DNA of 64,000 nt from JAUIKM01 sp964445695 (GTDB taxonomy: Bacteria > Bacteroidota > Ignavibacteria > Kapaibacteriales > UBA7675): the NCBI GenBank assembly GCA_964445695.1, contig CAYULF010000025.1, forward strand, positions 1 through 64,000, in the 5' to 3' direction. This document shows positions 28,053-38,400 of this stretch, one piece after another (positions within the stretch are counted from its first letter, which is position 1; each line of letters opens with the position of its first letter). A model generated the notes under the pieces. The model made no database searches. It saw only the letters and a program-made list of their open reading frames with translations, and had not been told where the DNA came from. A program made the translations under genes and the position numbers.

Positions 28053-28831
28053 CGCAGCGTGAGTTTCTGGCTTTGCAGCGTGCCGTCGGGGTGCTGAACG
28101 TGCAACAGATATATGCCGGACTGAAGACGACTCAGGTCCAGCTGTTGGCGGTCTCCATTACTGCGGAATTCCAGCAGCGTCTCACCCAGAATGTTGACAA
28201 CTTTAATCTGCGAGCCGACGGGCAGCGGTTCGTTCGACATGACGAGGTCGACTGCCGGGTTTGGAACAAACAGCAGATCGTTCGTTTGCATCGCGCTTTC
28301 GCTTACTGCAGTCTCTGTGAAGTTGTAGGTGATATCGACGTTGACCTCGCGGACAAACGAGTTGTCAATGACAACACTGGTTTCGCTCAGCATATCGACA
28401 TCGGGAATATTGAAGTGGTTGTTGTCGTAGATCACGGCGGATTCGATGGCCGGGTCGAGGTTTTCCGGCCAGCTGATCGTGATGGTAAAACCGGAGGCAC
28501 GGCTCACATCGAGTTTGTACGATACCGTAAATTTCCTGGATTCGATAGCACGCAGATCGCGAAAGCTGTGCGTGATGTCTGCGAATTCATTGCACTCGCT
28601 GGGAAGGCGCATTCTGGCCCACAGACCGGAGGGCGGCAGCGGCGGCAGTTCCACTTCGTCCAGCTCGGAGTCGATGCAGGTCGTGGCATTCTCGTGAGCG
28701 CCGAACGCGACAAAACGATCGGGATGCGAAGACAGACTTGATTCAAACTTCAGCATCACAACTGCGGAATCCTGCGCCGAAAGCTGCGTGCAGGCCAAAA
28801 ACGCCGCACATACACAGAGTAGAGTTTTCAT
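28049..28831 (-). CDS. Small secreted protein with T9SS sorting domain
   Basis: 260-residue exported protein. Signal peptide at about 1-20 (ends LSAQ), a central region of unrecognised beta-rich sequence, and a C-terminal T9SS type A-like sorting domain of about 70 residues: FVPNPAVD, IKVVNILGETLLEF, DLSRLQSGIYLLHVQ and terminal KLTLR. This type of tail routes cargo across the outer membrane and is cleaved for surface attachment. AAGGA precedes ATG 28831; another in-frame ATG eight codons upstream is less well placed. Its stop overlaps the glycosyltransferase start. Confidence 0.87.
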   Translation of the reverse strand: MKTLLCVCAAFLACTQLSAQDSAVVMLKFESSLSSHPDRFVAFGAHENATTCIDSELDEVELPPLPPSGLWARMRLPSECNEFADITHSFRDLRAIESRKFTVSYKLDVSRASGFTITISWPENLDPAIESAVIYDNNHFNIPDVDMLSETSVVIDNSFVREVNVDITYNFTETAVSESAMQTNDLLFVPNPAVDLVMSNEPLPVGSQIKVVNILGETLLEFRSNGDRQQLDLSRLQSGIYLLHVQHPDGTLQSQKLTLR

Positions 28832-28960
28832 ATTGGATGTTTCCTTGAATTTCACTGATCGGGTTTGACGGGGATGTCATTCCGGGAGAAATTCTCTTGA
28901 ACGAACCAGGGACTCGGCCCAGAGAATTCCACGCGGACGGATACTCACACAATACCGGAG

Positions 28961-28997
28961 AAAAAAACGGGGCAACAAGCGCGTGCCTGTTGCCCCG
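28961..28997 (-). terminator. Terminator after the 1017-residue T9SS protein
   Basis: CGGGGCAACA and TGTTGCCCCG pair as a 10-bp stem around a 10-nt loop. Read on the minus strand the hairpin is followed by seven Ts (plus-strand As at 28961-28967). It separates the large surface-protein genes from the small T9SS protein and glycosyltransferase genes. Confidence 0.88.
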
Positions 28998-29032
28998 GAT
29001 ATTCCAATCACAATCAGTCCTGTTGAGACTGA

Positions 29033-32000
29033 TTACTTCACGATCGTCATCGTACGCGTCGCCGTTTTATCGCCGGCGCTCAGCGTGTAGATGTACGAAC
29101 CGGTCGGCAGGTTCGAGCTATCGAAGTTCAGCACGTGCGCGCCGGCTTCGAACTCAGCATTGCCGAGCGTCGCTACTTCCGTTCCCAGAGCGTTGTAGAT
29201 CGAAACCGTCACGAAGGATTTTTGATCCAGCGTGAAGTTGATCGCCGTGAGACCATTCGCCGGGTTCGGCGTGTTTTGCTGCAGGCTGAAGCCGGCGGCA
29301 AAGGAACCGGATTTCTCCAGTTTAATGGCGTCAACGCTTTCGTCGCCGATAATCAGCGGCTGAGCTTTGCTCGTGAAACCGATTTCAGCGCCCGTCTGAG
29401 CGTTGTAAACCGTGTAGCGGCCGTAGGCATCGTCAACAGCAACTTCAACCGGGTAGGTTGCGCCGCTGATTACGATGAACGGATCCTGAACGTCATCGAC
29501 GTAACGATCGCTGCTGAAGCGAACGTCGAACATGTCATTGTGCATGACCGGCGGCAGGTTGAAACGCTGCATGTTGACATTCAGACTATTCGGAGCGATG
29601 AAGACTTTACCGCTGCGCTGAGCCGCATCGTTGATGCTGACGGCAACGCTGTTGTCGAGAACATATTCGCGAACATCGGCGCGGCTCGTGGCCGACGACT
29701 TGGCATTGGTCGCGTCCATCGTCAGGATACCAACACCCAGGTCGTTGGGATCGGCAGCCTGGATTGCGATCCAGTAGCCAAAGCCCGGCAGCAGTTCGCT
29801 GACTTCGCGATAGCCCTGGTTCGTGACGTACTCATAGACACCGCCAACGCGCTCGGGAACCGGCTGACCCTGGAACGAACGGAATTCGATCTGGTCGACA
29901 TCGATGGGCACGGAAAGCGCGCCGATCGTGTTCCAGCCATCTTCCACGCGAACCTGATAGCGCGTACCCGGGCCAACTTGCAGCACCGTAACACCGGCGA
30001 TCGATTCGTCGAGAACAGCACCGTATTTCACGAAGTAACCAACACCAAAGCGCAGTTCGCCATCCGGCTCCGTGCGATACAGGTCGGCCGAGTAGAATTG
30101 CGGCGCTTCGAGAGCATTCGCGTAAACATTGCGATAGAAACCGTCACCAGGACGTACCGGCAGCGAAACGAGGTTCCAGCCGGAGTTCAGGTTCGGGATG
30201 CGTACGCGTTTCGGCGGCGTGTATTCGATCAGGAACGAGTTGATACGTGCATCTTCAATCGTGAAGGTCAGCAGCGTTTGCTCGCCCGGTACACGCGTGG
30301 CTTCGCGCATGTTGGTAGCAAAAATACCACCGTTGATCGTGTCGCGCAGGAAGAGCTGAGCGCCATCGGGGAAGTCGCGAACGTCCCAGGTCAGTGTGAC
30401 CGGGTAGTTGTCCGCGCCGCCGGCGTTAAAACGCGCCGTGTACGCGATCGTACGATCTTCTTCGAGAGCATCGCGAACGTCGATCGAATTCGAACGACCC
30501 GTCAGGTCGCCAAGTCCGTTCGGCACCAGGTCGTTGCCGTCCTGATCTTTCGGATACCAACGAGCGCCAAATCCGCTTTGCGGGTTTTGCTGACGCGTTT
30601 CACCGAAGAGCAGATCAACACCATCGGTGGCGCGGACGCCCGTTCCGAAGATCATCGTCGAGCGCTCAATCGGATTGTTCGAGTTTTCGATAACAAGTTC
30701 AATACCGCGGCCCGTTACAAACTGGCTACGCGTATCAGTTTCTTCGTTCGGCTCGATCGGGTTGCGGAACATAATGAAGGTTACTTTCAGACGCACAGGC
30801 GAGATCAGAGCTGATTCGCTGGTGAATGTGATGTAACCAACATAGATACCGGCGGGGCTTTCAGTCGCCACCAGTTGATCGGCGTCGCAAATAATTTCCA
30901 TTACGAGAGTAGCGTCGGCATCCGTCGGAATTCCGAGCGGGTTGCGGTGACCATCGCCGAGGATGCGGTCGATGAAGTCAATCGTACCAACGCTTGCTTC
31001 GCGCGGGATCGGACGCTTCGGCAGACCAGCAGGCGTCACGAATTTCAGCCAGGGCTGATCCGACTCAACGCGGATGTTCGTCAGACGCGTGGACGGAACC
31101 AGGTTGATAACATCAACGCGACGACGCGCTTTGTTTTCCTGTGCACCATGATCGGTTGCCGAGGAGTCCAGCGTGATCGGGTCGATCAGCTGCCATTCAG
31201 CCAGGTCCGTTCCGTCAACTTCTTCCACAACAGCGTTGGCGCCTTCCGTCGGAGCAAAACCGAGGATGGGCACTTCCGTCACGTTCAGGTAAATCACACC
31301 GGGACGTGTAGCTTCGTTGTTGTTGAATTCATCGTTGTTGCTGTTGTTGATGCCGTCGAGACCGGCAAACTCATCCGGCAGCGGCTGCGGATCAAACTGC
31401 TTTTCGGTGACCCAACGGTCGTTCCAGATCAGCGTATCATTCGTAATGATCAGCGGCGAGTTGTCGGAAACAGTTGCCGGCTGTGCAAGAACCTGGAAAC
31501 GAATGTAGAACAGCTCAGCGTATTCGCGGTCGCGGCAGGTCGGATTCGGCAGACCTTCCGGCGCCGGCGACAGCGGAAGCTGGTCGGAGGTCACACCCGT
31601 AATACGGATACGACGACCTTCCGGCTCGGGCAGCGAACCGAGGCTGGCTTTGTAGGTCGGGTCTTCGATGTCGTCCCAATCCAGACGGAAGTTTTTCGCA
31701 AGCGAGAAAACATCGTCGGAGTTAGGACCTACTTTTTGCAGACCGATTGCGCGCAGAGCACGACCATCGTACTGCATTTTGATCGTAAAGCTCTTGATGG
31801 GTTCAACGGTGACGATTTCATCTACCGATTCCCAACAGTTTTTAATCAAAATAGGAACGAGAATTTCACGAGGGGGTTTGCCATCTTCTGAACGAGGCAC
31901 CCACATGCGCAGGTCCGGGTGAACCGTGCCGTTGCCGAGGAAGGTCTCATTCTCGGAGATGAGTTTCAGAATTGGCAGGTCCGGATACTGTCCAAATGCG

Positions 32001-32086
32001 TCATCAGTGTCGAGAACAGAAAACGCGCCCGTAAGTAACAGCAGGGCCATCGCTTTCCATCCTAGCAATGAATACTTCTTGCGCAT
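29033..32086 (-). CDS. Large T9SS-secreted surface protein
   Basis: 1017-residue exported protein. Signal peptide to about residue 33. The N-terminal about 600 residues are beta-rich, unrecognised modules, one of them Asn-rich (INNSNNDEFNNNEA). Two 'GWN' motifs (GWNLVSLPV near 655 and GWNTIGALS near 750) mark repeats common in secreted proteins of FCB bacteria. The last about 80 residues are a T9SS sorting domain: QQNTPNPANGLT, VTVSIYNALGTEVATL, LPTGSYIYTL and a basic terminus. AGGAGA precedes the ATG. It lies 40 bases after the 410-residue gene and ends at a terminator, so it is the last gene of that run. Likely a surface structural or adhesin component; specific function unknown. Confidence 0.87.
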   Translation of the reverse strand: MRKKYSLLGWKAMALLLLTGAFSVLDTDDAFGQYPDLPILKLISENETFLGNGTVHPDLRMWVPRSEDGKPPREILVPILIKNCWESVDEIVTVEPIKSFTIKMQYDGRALRAIGLQKVGPNSDDVFSLAKNFRLDWDDIEDPTYKASLGSLPEPEGRRIRITGVTSDQLPLSPAPEGLPNPTCRDREYAELFYIRFQVLAQPATVSDNSPLIITNDTLIWNDRWVTEKQFDPQPLPDEFAGLDGINNSNNDEFNNNEATRPGVIYLNVTEVPILGFAPTEGANAVVEEVDGTDLAEWQLIDPITLDSSATDHGAQENKARRRVDVINLVPSTRLTNIRVESDQPWLKFVTPAGLPKRPIPREASVGTIDFIDRILGDGHRNPLGIPTDADATLVMEIICDADQLVATESPAGIYVGYITFTSESALISPVRLKVTFIMFRNPIEPNEETDTRSQFVTGRGIELVIENSNNPIERSTMIFGTGVRATDGVDLLFGETRQQNPQSGFGARWYPKDQDGNDLVPNGLGDLTGRSNSIDVRDALEEDRTIAYTARFNAGGADNYPVTLTWDVRDFPDGAQLFLRDTINGGIFATNMREATRVPGEQTLLTFTIEDARINSFLIEYTPPKRVRIPNLNSGWNLVSLPVRPGDGFYRNVYANALEAPQFYSADLYRTEPDGELRFGVGYFVKYGAVLDESIAGVTVLQVGPGTRYQVRVEDGWNTIGALSVPIDVDQIEFRSFQGQPVPERVGGVYEYVTNQGYREVSELLPGFGYWIAIQAADPNDLGVGILTMDATNAKSSATSRADVREYVLDNSVAVSINDAAQRSGKVFIAPNSLNVNMQRFNLPPVMHNDMFDVRFSSDRYVDDVQDPFIVISGATYPVEVAVDDAYGRYTVYNAQTGAEIGFTSKAQPLIIGDESVDAIKLEKSGSFAAGFSLQQNTPNPANGLTAINFTLDQKSFVTVSIYNALGTEVATLGNAEFEAGAHVLNFDSSNLPTGSYIYTLSAGDKTATRTMTIVK

Positions 32087-32126
32087 AAATTTCTCCTGGA
32101 TACAAAAATGGATGAATTGTTAAGAT

Positions 32127-33359
32127 CTATTTACTCATGTTCAATACAATGTAGTTTCCCGTTGTCGTGATCACGTGCGCCAGATACATTCCGTTCGCTA
32201 TGTGACCAATCGGGATTCCAACCCTGTGTTTTCCGTAGGCATAACGCTGTCTGAACACCAACTGACCTGACAGGTTATAGACTGTCACTACATCAATACC
32301 ATCGTGTGCGTTATCGGTTTCCAACACCCATTCACCCGGTCCGTAGCTGAGAGCCACACTTGCCTCTCCACCGAATGAAAGGTCATCGTCTACCTGCGTC
32401 GTTTCTTCTTTCTGACTCTTCAGTATCAGGCTTGAGCCAAGCAATCCCGTGATACACGAGCATTCGCCTGCTTGGATCGGGCGCAATACTAATTCAGCCG
32501 TCGTATCGATATTTAGCTGATTTCGCAATTCAATTTTCACAAAGTCTGCAACGCTCAGCGTTTCCAACATCGAGAAGTCTGCCTGGAAGGTGGCACTGTT
32601 GCCGTCTTCGGCCACTTCAATCTTCCGCAGTTCTATGCCCTGGTCCAATGAGGAAATCGATTCGATTGCAAACAAACCCGAGGGTTCAATTTCGACTTCC
32701 AGGTCTACCGTGCTTTGTCGCGTCTCTTCTCCGCGTACAAACGACAGCATTGTCTCAGCGCGGTTGTCTATGCCTTCGTCAAACAGAAGCTCGTCAAGTT
32801 CGGGGAGATCAAAACGTACGATGCGTTTGTCTGATTCCCGGATTTCAGCTGTCAACTTTCCGAGTCCATCGACTTCGGCATTCTGATCCGAGGTCTTTAC
32901 GCCGTCTGCTTCGAGTTTCCCGAATGTTGCCCTGGGAATTTCCAGTAGAATCTCCTGTGGGCAGTCTCCGAGAATTCTTCCTACAAATCCAACGAGTTTT
33001 GTGCGTTCGGTTGTTCGCAGGAAGCGCGACAGGTTGAATCCTACTGCGCTTGCGACTCCCGGTGTGCTGAAGTTGCCTTCAGCTTCCCACTCCAAACCCT
33101 CGGCCATAGTTCCGATCGTCAACAGTCGATCAAACAACACATGCTCGGGATTAAAGGTGAGCGCGATGTCGAATCCGAGGAGGCTGTCGGCAGCCGCTAT
33201 CGGGTCAACTTCCACGAAGACCGCCAGTGTTCGAGTCTCAAAACAGACATCGATGGAGGCATCGCGAATGTAAATCGTTGTCGCATTGGCTTCATTCTGT
33301 CGGTGGCACATGGCCACCGACAGAATGATAATCGCCAATATTTTCAAAGATCGATTCAC
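32127..33359 (-). CDS. Secreted cohesin-like protein with degenerate T9SS-type tail
   Basis: 410-residue exported protein. Signal peptide to about residue 26 (NEANA). Residues 27-160 resemble a cohesin/BACON-like sandwich (VFVEVDPIAAADSLLGFDIALTFNPE). A second beta domain follows. The last about 80 residues look like a diverged T9SS sorting domain (VVTVYNLSGQLVFRQRYAYG, IANGMYLAHVITTTGNYIVLNMSK). The GTG start lies seven bases after the stop of the preceding gene and has no strong ribosome site, so coupling is likely. The DNA looks less GC-rich than neighbours, by eye only. Cohesin-like call is tentative. Confidence 0.78.
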   Translation of the reverse strand: MNRSLKILAIIILSVAMCHRQNEANATTIYIRDASIDVCFETRTLAVFVEVDPIAAADSLLGFDIALTFNPEHVLFDRLLTIGTMAEGLEWEAEGNFSTPGVASAVGFNLSRFLRTTERTKLVGFVGRILGDCPQEILLEIPRATFGKLEADGVKTSDQNAEVDGLGKLTAEIRESDKRIVRFDLPELDELLFDEGIDNRAETMLSFVRGEETRQSTVDLEVEIEPSGLFAIESISSLDQGIELRKIEVAEDGNSATFQADFSMLETLSVADFVKIELRNQLNIDTTAELVLRPIQAGECSCITGLLGSSLILKSQKEETTQVDDDLSFGGEASVALSYGPGEWVLETDNAHDGIDVVTVYNLSGQLVFRQRYAYGKHRVGIPIGHIANGMYLAHVITTTGNYIVLNMSK

Positions 33360-33366
33360 GTCAATC

Positions 33367-35370
33367 TCAGCGTGCTACCGAAACACTGCCGCTCTGAACG
33401 CCATTAGCGCCTTCGAGGCGGTAGACATAGCTGCCGTTAGCCAGTTGTTTGCCGTCGGCATCCAGTCCGTTCCATTCGATTACCTGAGTACCTTCGCTCA
33501 TCGTCTGCGTTCCGAAGTCCTTGACAACATTGCCCAGGATGTCGAACACGCGCAGGCTGTAATCGCCGGCGACCGTGATGTTAAACGCAAATTCGACGCG
33601 CTCGGTGAACGGGTTCGGATAGACGTTGGCCGTAGAAGCGTCAACGCCGACCGGAATCTCAATCGATCCTTTGTTCACATCGTTGACTTCGACGTTCTCG
33701 GCGCGCAGAACCGCACCGGCCGTTCGAACCGTGGCATAAGCCAGCACATCGCCCGTGTTGAACGTGCCCGAAGCGGCAATTGAGATGATCGATTGACCAT
33801 TGACCGCCAGCACTTTGTTGCCGTTGGCTTCAACTGCTTCGATGTTCGTTACAACGCCGTCAAAATCCATTTCAACACCAACAGCGCCGTTGACATTGCC
33901 CGTGAAGGTCACCGGAACCAGATAGGTCTGGTCGGCGATCTTGCGAACGTCGTTCAACTCAACACCGCTGACGAAAGGCTGAGCTGCGCCGGCTTTGCCA
34001 TAAGCCACCGTCGTATCGAGGCGCCAGGGCAGAACGGGAACGCGACCAGCCATGTAGTTGATGATCAAAGCGGCATCGTAGGAGTTCGCTTCAAAGAACA
34101 ACTGCGTCGGGATGAAGGAGTTGTCAGCCGGGATATCGTCGAATTCGTTGGCCGAACGCGTCGGGACGTCACGACGATAACGCGGGGCGGGATCGTTGTT
34201 TTCGTCACGCGTCGAGTAGAAGTAACGACCGTTGTGGTTGACATCGCCATGATAGGCTTCGCGCTCCAGCAGCGAGTCGAGCGGTTTGAACTCAACAACC
34301 GAACGCATGATCGTCAGCGGATCCGTAACCGTAACAAATTCGTTTTGCGGTTTCAGGAAGTGCTGGTTGCCCGGCAGTTGCGACAGGTTGGCATCGCCGT
34401 CACCCCAACCACGAATACCCTGACGCGGCGTAGCAACAAAACGAATAACGTTGTTGTTGGCGCGCGACGGGGACCAGGTCGAGGTCAAATCCGTGCGATT
34501 GCGGCTGTTTTCCGGCGTATCGCGGTTCGGATCACGGTTGATGAAGTTGGCTTCCGACTCGATGAACAGACCGTTCATGAAGCTCGTCGGTGCCTGACCA
34601 AACGGATGCGACTCGATACCTACGGAGGAACCGGAGGTTTTCACAGCACCCGGGACCTGAGGATCGCCTACCGTGCTATAGTGGAATTCGATGTCGCCCT
34701 GCTCGAATTGTTTCGGTTGACCAACCGGAGCTGATTCGAACAGTTTCAGCTGGAAGGTACCAACCGAAGAACGTTTGACGGATGCATCCGGCGAAAGCGG
34801 ATCTTCCGGATTGTTGGCATCAAAGAAGTAGTTGATGTTCAGGTCACGCCATTCAACGACGAAGTTATTCACGCCATTAGCGCTGACCTGGTTCATCACT
34901 GCGATTTCAGACTCCAGGAACAACTGATTGTTCTGGTCGCGCTGGTTGTCGCCGCGATAGTAGTGCTCACCCCAGAAAGGAGCGATTACCGTATTAGGCT
35001 CAGCGTTGTTGAACAGACGCGTCGGAATGTTCGAAGCCAACAGCGGCGGTTGATTGCCGAAGAGCACAAAACCGTTGACGTTAATCTGGATGCGCGTGTA
35101 GCGCTGTCCTTCGTATTCGAACGTGAATCCCAGGTCGACGCCGAAGCGGCCATTTTTGTAGTAGTAGCCGTTATCCGGGTCTGCCAGACGGGTTGCAGGA
35201 TCTACAAAATCCTCCACTGCCAGCGGAGTACGAGAAAGAGGAAGGGACGTGTACTGCTCGTTCCCCATCTCGCTCGTAAAGTAGCGAAAAATCTGCGCCT
35301 GCATGGGGACTGCCGTAGCTGCAAAAAGCAGCAACGCTACACCCCCCAGAAGCGAGTTACGAACCTTCAT
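33367..35370 (-). CDS. T9SS-secreted protein with dockerin-like and cohesin-like segments
   Basis: 667-residue exported protein. Signal peptide to Gln26. Residues about 60-330 are a nidogen-like module (FTFEYEGQRYTRIQINVNGFVLFG, NTVIAPFWGE, FVVEWRDLNI). A dockerin-like pair of segments follows: GDVNHNGRY near 375 and SYDAALIINYMAGRVPVLPW at 430-449, split by about 50 extra residues. Residues 466-560 resemble a cohesin-type sandwich. The C-terminal about 85 residues are a FlgD-like T9SS sorting domain (VYPNPFTERVEF, SLRVFDILGNVVKDF, DGKQLANGSYVYRL). AGGAGA precedes the ATG. Sits between the 2231-residue giant and the 410-residue protein; a role in surface complex assembly is inference. Confidence 0.85.
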   Translation of the reverse strand: MKVRNSLLGGVALLLFAATAVPMQAQIFRYFTSEMGNEQYTSLPLSRTPLAVEDFVDPATRLADPDNGYYYKNGRFGVDLGFTFEYEGQRYTRIQINVNGFVLFGNQPPLLASNIPTRLFNNAEPNTVIAPFWGEHYYRGDNQRDQNNQLFLESEIAVMNQVSANGVNNFVVEWRDLNINYFFDANNPEDPLSPDASVKRSSVGTFQLKLFESAPVGQPKQFEQGDIEFHYSTVGDPQVPGAVKTSGSSVGIESHPFGQAPTSFMNGLFIESEANFINRDPNRDTPENSRNRTDLTSTWSPSRANNNVIRFVATPRQGIRGWGDGDANLSQLPGNQHFLKPQNEFVTVTDPLTIMRSVVEFKPLDSLLEREAYHGDVNHNGRYFYSTRDENNDPAPRYRRDVPTRSANEFDDIPADNSFIPTQLFFEANSYDAALIINYMAGRVPVLPWRLDTTVAYGKAGAAQPFVSGVELNDVRKIADQTYLVPVTFTGNVNGAVGVEMDFDGVVTNIEAVEANGNKVLAVNGQSIISIAASGTFNTGDVLAYATVRTAGAVLRAENVEVNDVNKGSIEIPVGVDASTANVYPNPFTERVEFAFNITVAGDYSLRVFDILGNVVKDFGTQTMSEGTQVIEWNGLDADGKQLANGSYVYRLEGANGVQSGSVSVAR

Positions 35371-35488
35371 AAAGTCTCCTGATTCTATTGTATTTACACC
35401 TTTGTTCATGATTATTCTGGTAGCGGATAGCCGTTTCACAGTATCCCGCCGCCGGTGAGTTCCGGCGGCGGATTCCTGCAAAATTCAA

Positions 35489-38400
35489 TTAGCGTACGAG
35501 AATCATTTGGCGCGTTACGGATTGCGTTCCAACAGTCATACGGTAGACGTATACGCCGTTGGAGACTTCGCGTCCCGCTTCGTTGCGACCATCCCATGCA
35601 ACGCTATACTGTCCAGGAGTATAGAAGCCGTTAGCAAGGGTGGCCACTTTGTTACCGATAGCGTCAAAGACCTCGAGCATAACCGGACCGGCTTCCGCAA
35701 CACGGAATGCAACAGAGGTATTGCCGTTGAACGGGTTCGGCGTGTTTTGTGCCAGGATTGACTCGCCCTCTTGGTTCGGGTCTTCCCAGACGGAGACGAC
35801 AGCCGTCTCTTCTTTCACGATCTCGAAACCGCTCACGTTGCTGGTCAGGATGCGCAGGCAGACAGAGTCGCCCTCGACCGTCAGAATGACGTCGTTTTCA
35901 AGGCGATTATAGGGGACAGGCTCGCGCATGTTAATCAGGAAGCGGTTGCCTTTTGTATCACCATCGCGGATGAACCAATCCATGCCGTCGCCGGCTGTCG
36001 CTTCCGGATCTTCGAAGACCGTGCGATCCCAGCAGATTTCAATCGGATAGTTCAGTCCGTTGTCCGTTCCGCCCGACTGGAAGACGCTGGTCAGCGGCTT
36101 GTTGGACGAACGCGGAACGATATTGCGAAGCGTACCTTCACGCAGCGGGATATCCCAGCGAGCGTCAAAGACGGTCGGCGGAACCGGAACCGGCGGAATC
36201 TCATATTCGCAATAGTTCGAATCGAGTTTACCAATGCCGCCGGCATCTTCATCTTTACCGGTCGTAGCATCGGCGGCCGTACCCCATTGCAGGAATTCTT
36301 CGGCGCCGAGGCTGTTCGTAATCCGGATTTCGCTGATGAAGTTCGTAGCATCGGAAACCGCAATGCGGAATACCAGCAGTGCTACTTCGCCATCGTCATC
36401 AACCGCACGAATGCGAACCGTGACGGAACCGTCGCTATTGCGATCCTCAGCCGCCGGAGGCGTGCCGCTGACCGTAAAGTCGGACTCACCGCCAGTGATC
36501 GGACCGCTGACAACCTGAGGCGTAACCGTCCAACCAGCCGGCTCATCAACCGAAAGCGTAATACGCTCGGCAGCCGAATTCGGGATGGCGCGCTCAAGAT
36601 CAACGTCGCGAACCGTGAAGGTCTCTTCGAAAGTACCATCGAAGTCTACGCACTCAACCGGCGGTGCTTGCAGCAGTTCCGGTCCGTGGTTGACTTCGTT
36701 GATTTCAAGCGTCAGTTGACGGATGTGCGTTAAACCGCATTCGTCGCGTACCAGAACGGTAACCGTTTCAGCATCGCCGCCCAGACGAGGAGCGTCTTTG
36801 ACGCGCGGCGTACCGTACAGGCGACCACTGATCGGATCGATCAACAGCCATTCCGGCGTTGCGGCGGCGCTGACGATGTCGTTCCAGTCACCAGCTTCAG
36901 GATAGCACTCGTCGCGAAGAATCGTACGACCTTGATCGGCAGCATAGAGAAGTTCGAAGGTCAGGTTCTGGCCGAAGTTCGGATCCAGAGCTTTGATAGC
37001 GCGCGTCGAGTCGAGCAGCGCTTCGTTGTAATCTTCGTCTTCCGTAGCCGGGTCGAGTGATTCCGTCGTAATCAGCGGCTGATAGTTGATCAGCACCGGA
37101 TACGTACGAGTGTTCGTACCACCGTGACCGTCGCTTACGATAACCGTGAAGCTCGTGTCAGTTACCAGCGCCTGGTTAACCTGGTCCGGAGGAGTCAGCA
37201 TGCCGAGGGCTTCCGTGTAGGGAATCTCGACGCGGATGAATCCACGATCCGTAAAGGCCAGACCACCGTCAAGATTGCCGTTGTCATCAGCCAGGTAGTC
37301 GGCACCAAGCCACTGCGGGCGGTTCTGATACTGGTTGTCGCGAGCGGTATCTTCCGGATTCGGACGAATGTCTACGATTTCATAACCGTATTTCGTACGA
37401 CCGTAGCGGAAATCCCAGCCCGTCGACTCAGCGTCGCGGTCTTCGCGTTCGTCATCTGTGTTGATGTCGACCTGGAAGCGCAGGAACTGCGAGGCATCGC
37501 GGAGAACGCTGGCTACCAGCGTATCGCCATTGCCTTTCTGGCATGCGAAGTCTTCTTCTTCAAACACCGGAATGCTGTCCGTCACGATAATGCGGAAACG
37601 GTATTCCGACGTTGCGTTGAAGCCGAGGTTCGTCGAATCCTGCTGCAGGTATTTCGCTTGATCCGTCATGTAATCGCACGCACTGAAGTACGGGCGATAC
37701 AGATAGATGTATTTGGCGATTTCTTCTTCGCTGACGCCGATGGAGCGCAGCGAATCGATCGTGCGATAGTACGGAGCCCAGTTGCGGGCGCGTACCGTCA
37801 CGACTTCACCGCCGGGCACGATGTACGGGTTCGTCGGGCGACCAATCAGGTGTACCCAACCCGTAGCGCCGTGCAGAACCGGGTCATCTTCCGTGCTGTT
37901 AGGATAGATCGTTTTGGACGTAAGCCAACGAGACAGACCGCTGTTGGAAGCAACTTCCCACTCATACTCCATTTGCGTGAAGTTGTCGCCATCGAACAGC
38001 GAACGCGGATCGATGTTGCGGTTGACGTCCGTAGCCGTAATCGCGAAGATCGAGTCGCGACCAGGATGGTTATCGGAATCGGCTTGCGGATACTCCAGGT
38101 CCTCCGTCAGGAAGATCACGTCGATACCGTCGGCCGGTTCATAACCTTCGATCTGATTTTCTTCAGTCTGAACTTTGAAACCAGTCAGGACCGGCGGCAT
38201 CGTCGAAGCGCTGATACCGAATTTCAGACCTTGAGCAATGGCTTCGTTCACACCGTCTTTCCACAGAACCGTACGCGAGATAACACGAACCGTATCGCCA
38301 ACGCGAACGGGCAGCGCAGTGAAGCGCTCACCGCCATAGTGCGAAAGTTCAACGTTCGGATCCAGAGCCGGGCGGTTCGAGTAACCGAAGCCGGCGCCGC

